From assembly GCA_034437315.1 (NCBI GenBank), contig DAOTUC010000086.1, positions 1 through 25,376 on the forward strand: a DNA stretch of 25,376 bases, in the 5' to 3' direction. This DNA is from DSAR01 sp034437315. GTDB taxonomy: Bacteria; Chloroflexota; Anaerolineae; B4-G1. Below are positions 24,577 to 25,376 of the stretch, one piece after another. Position numbers and translations under genes: made by a program. The notes under the pieces were generated by a model. The model did not search any database. It was not told the DNA's origin and saw only the letters and a program-made list of their open reading frames with translations. Position 1 is the stretch's first letter. Each line of letters begins with the position of its first letter.

Positions 24577-25376
24577 TCATTCTGATTCTGATTCTGATGC
24601 GGTTTGGACAAATTCCACGTATCCGAGCATAAGGGCGGCGCTCTGGTGTACGTCTTCTGGACGCTCAGAACGCGGGTATAACGTAACCCCATGGCTATCC
24701 CTCAATTCGACGCCAAAGCGGTAAACGCCATTCTCCAAATTGTCCAAGCTATTATCCAGGTCCAAAACAGATGACGTAACAGACGACGTCGTCAACCTGA
24801 CCGGATCGCGAATGACCTCCCCGTCCCGCCACACATCAAACGGATAGACGCTCATTGCGTCGCCCGACGCTCGCCACACGTCCGGCGCAGGTTTATCTTC
24901 TTCAACGTCCCACAACACGATCTCTCTTGTGTGCGCCGCCGGTTTATCTTGATCGGCTCGCCAGAACAGCGTGACTGACCAGTCGCCAGGCATGAGCGCC
25001 TGGTCCTGTTCCTGGATGTAGCCTAACAACGTCACACCACCATCAGGGAAAGTCGCCATCATCTCTTTAGTCAGGTCCAGGTCGGCCACGGCCGGTTGTC
25101 GCCGGGGGGCCAACACTTCGACGGTGGTGATCGCCGCGCTGTCTGCCATAGGTCGCTCCTGTCCATCATACTGTGGCAGACGGTAGCCCTCGTGCATCGA
25201 ATAGACGCCCACATGGAGGGCGTATTCCCCAGGCGGAACGCCCGGCAAAATGTGTAGACTATACGAATCCCGCACATACTTATCCAGAGGCCAGCGCGTT
25301 GTCGGAAAGCCGGCCGGATTGAGATGATCTTCTTGGGCCCACAGGACGGGCGCCGGACGCACGAGATGGATGAAGG
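24577..25376 (-). CDS. C-terminal part of a secreted or membrane protein with tandem beta-sandwich domains
   Basis: The frame stays open past the right edge, so the N-terminus is missing. The visible 266 residues contain two copies of a beta-sandwich-like pattern. The first is FIHLVRPAPVLWAQEDHLN, PTTRWPLDKYVRDSY, LPGVPPGEYALHVGVYSMHEGYRLP. The second is LLGYIQEQDQALMPGDWSVTLFWRAD, PFDVWRDGEVIRDP, LENGVYRFGVELRD. The first copy resembles the C-terminus of the GT39-like protein at 7595-9532 (FVHLYG, VWAQAD, YTIAIGIYPFPAGERL). In Chloroflexota this kind of domain commonly follows GT39-type membrane glycosyltransferases, so the missing part may be such a membrane domain. The C-terminus is Ser/Glu-rich. 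The URO-D family gene starts 48 bp downstream on the same strand, so they may be co-transcribed. Confidence 0.7.
   Translation of the reverse strand, partial: FIHLVRPAPVLWAQEDHLNPAGFPTTRWPLDKYVRDSYSLHILPGVPPGEYALHVGVYSMHEGYRLPQYDGQERPMADSAAITTVEVLAPRRQPAVADLDLTKEMMATFPDGGVTLLGYIQEQDQALMPGDWSVTLFWRADQDKPAAHTREIVLWDVEEDKPAPDVWRASGDAMSVYPFDVWRDGEVIRDPVRLTTSSVTSSVLDLDNSLDNLENGVYRFGVELRDSHGVTLYPRSERPEDVHQSAALMLGYVEFVQTASESESE

Overview
The window reads as a chromosomal segment from a bacterium of moderately high GC, most likely an uncultured member of the Chloroflexota (Anaerolineae-like). That assignment is inference. It rests on the mix of lipoprotein-type ABC binding proteins, a GT39-type membrane glycosyltransferase with the C-terminal beta-sandwich domain common in that phylum, FG-GAP/propeller secreted proteins, and heptanucleotide intergenic repeats. 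There is no rRNA, tRNA, CRISPR array, integrase or transposase in the window. Several sigma70-type promoters can be read directly, and four of the best share a 16-bp spacer.

Left part (1-2231, minus strand): the 5' part of a secreted protein running off the left edge, then queuosine tRNA-guanine transglycosylase (tgt), then a coiled-coil/GAF protein. The gap 2232-2587 holds a roughly 116-bp nested palindromic element, back-to-back promoters, and a 19-bp inverted repeat that is a good candidate for an NrtR operator.

NAD block (2588-7558, plus strand): a Nudix/winged-helix NrtR-type regulator, ammonia-dependent NAD synthetase (nadE), a single 638-residue ORF fusing NadC to NadA, and L-aspartate oxidase (nadB). 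The nadE/nadCA and nadCA/nadB junctions are translationally coupled (TGATG, GTGA). Together these make quinolinate from aspartate (NadB, NadA), convert it to nicotinate mononucleotide (NadC) and perform the last step (NadE). NadD is not present here. An AT-richer GT39-like membrane protein gene follows and ends at a strong bidirectional terminator (9612-9648).

Transport region (9685-19260): on the minus strand, an oligopeptide-type binding lipoprotein and two permeases, without ATPases. One permease carries an insertion of about 108 residues. Diverging from it on the plus strand is a complete BMP/Nup-type nucleoside ABC transporter (lipoprotein, two permeases, double ATPase). The two transcription units are driven by divergent promoters spanned by an 11-bp perfect inverted repeat. 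A 25-codon leader ORF precedes the peptide-binding protein.

Right part (19273-25376): a 1083-residue TolB/propeller-like lipoprotein follows the ATPase closely. Then come an S1-domain RNA-binding protein with its own consensus promoter, a convergent uroporphyrinogen-decarboxylase-superfamily protein (probably not HemE), and the C-terminal part of a protein with the same beta-sandwich domain as the GT39-like gene.

The observations most worth a second look are the NadC-NadA fusion with its NrtR control region, the palindromic element in the divergent gap, the DppC insertion, and the leader ORF plus shared operator between the two transporters.
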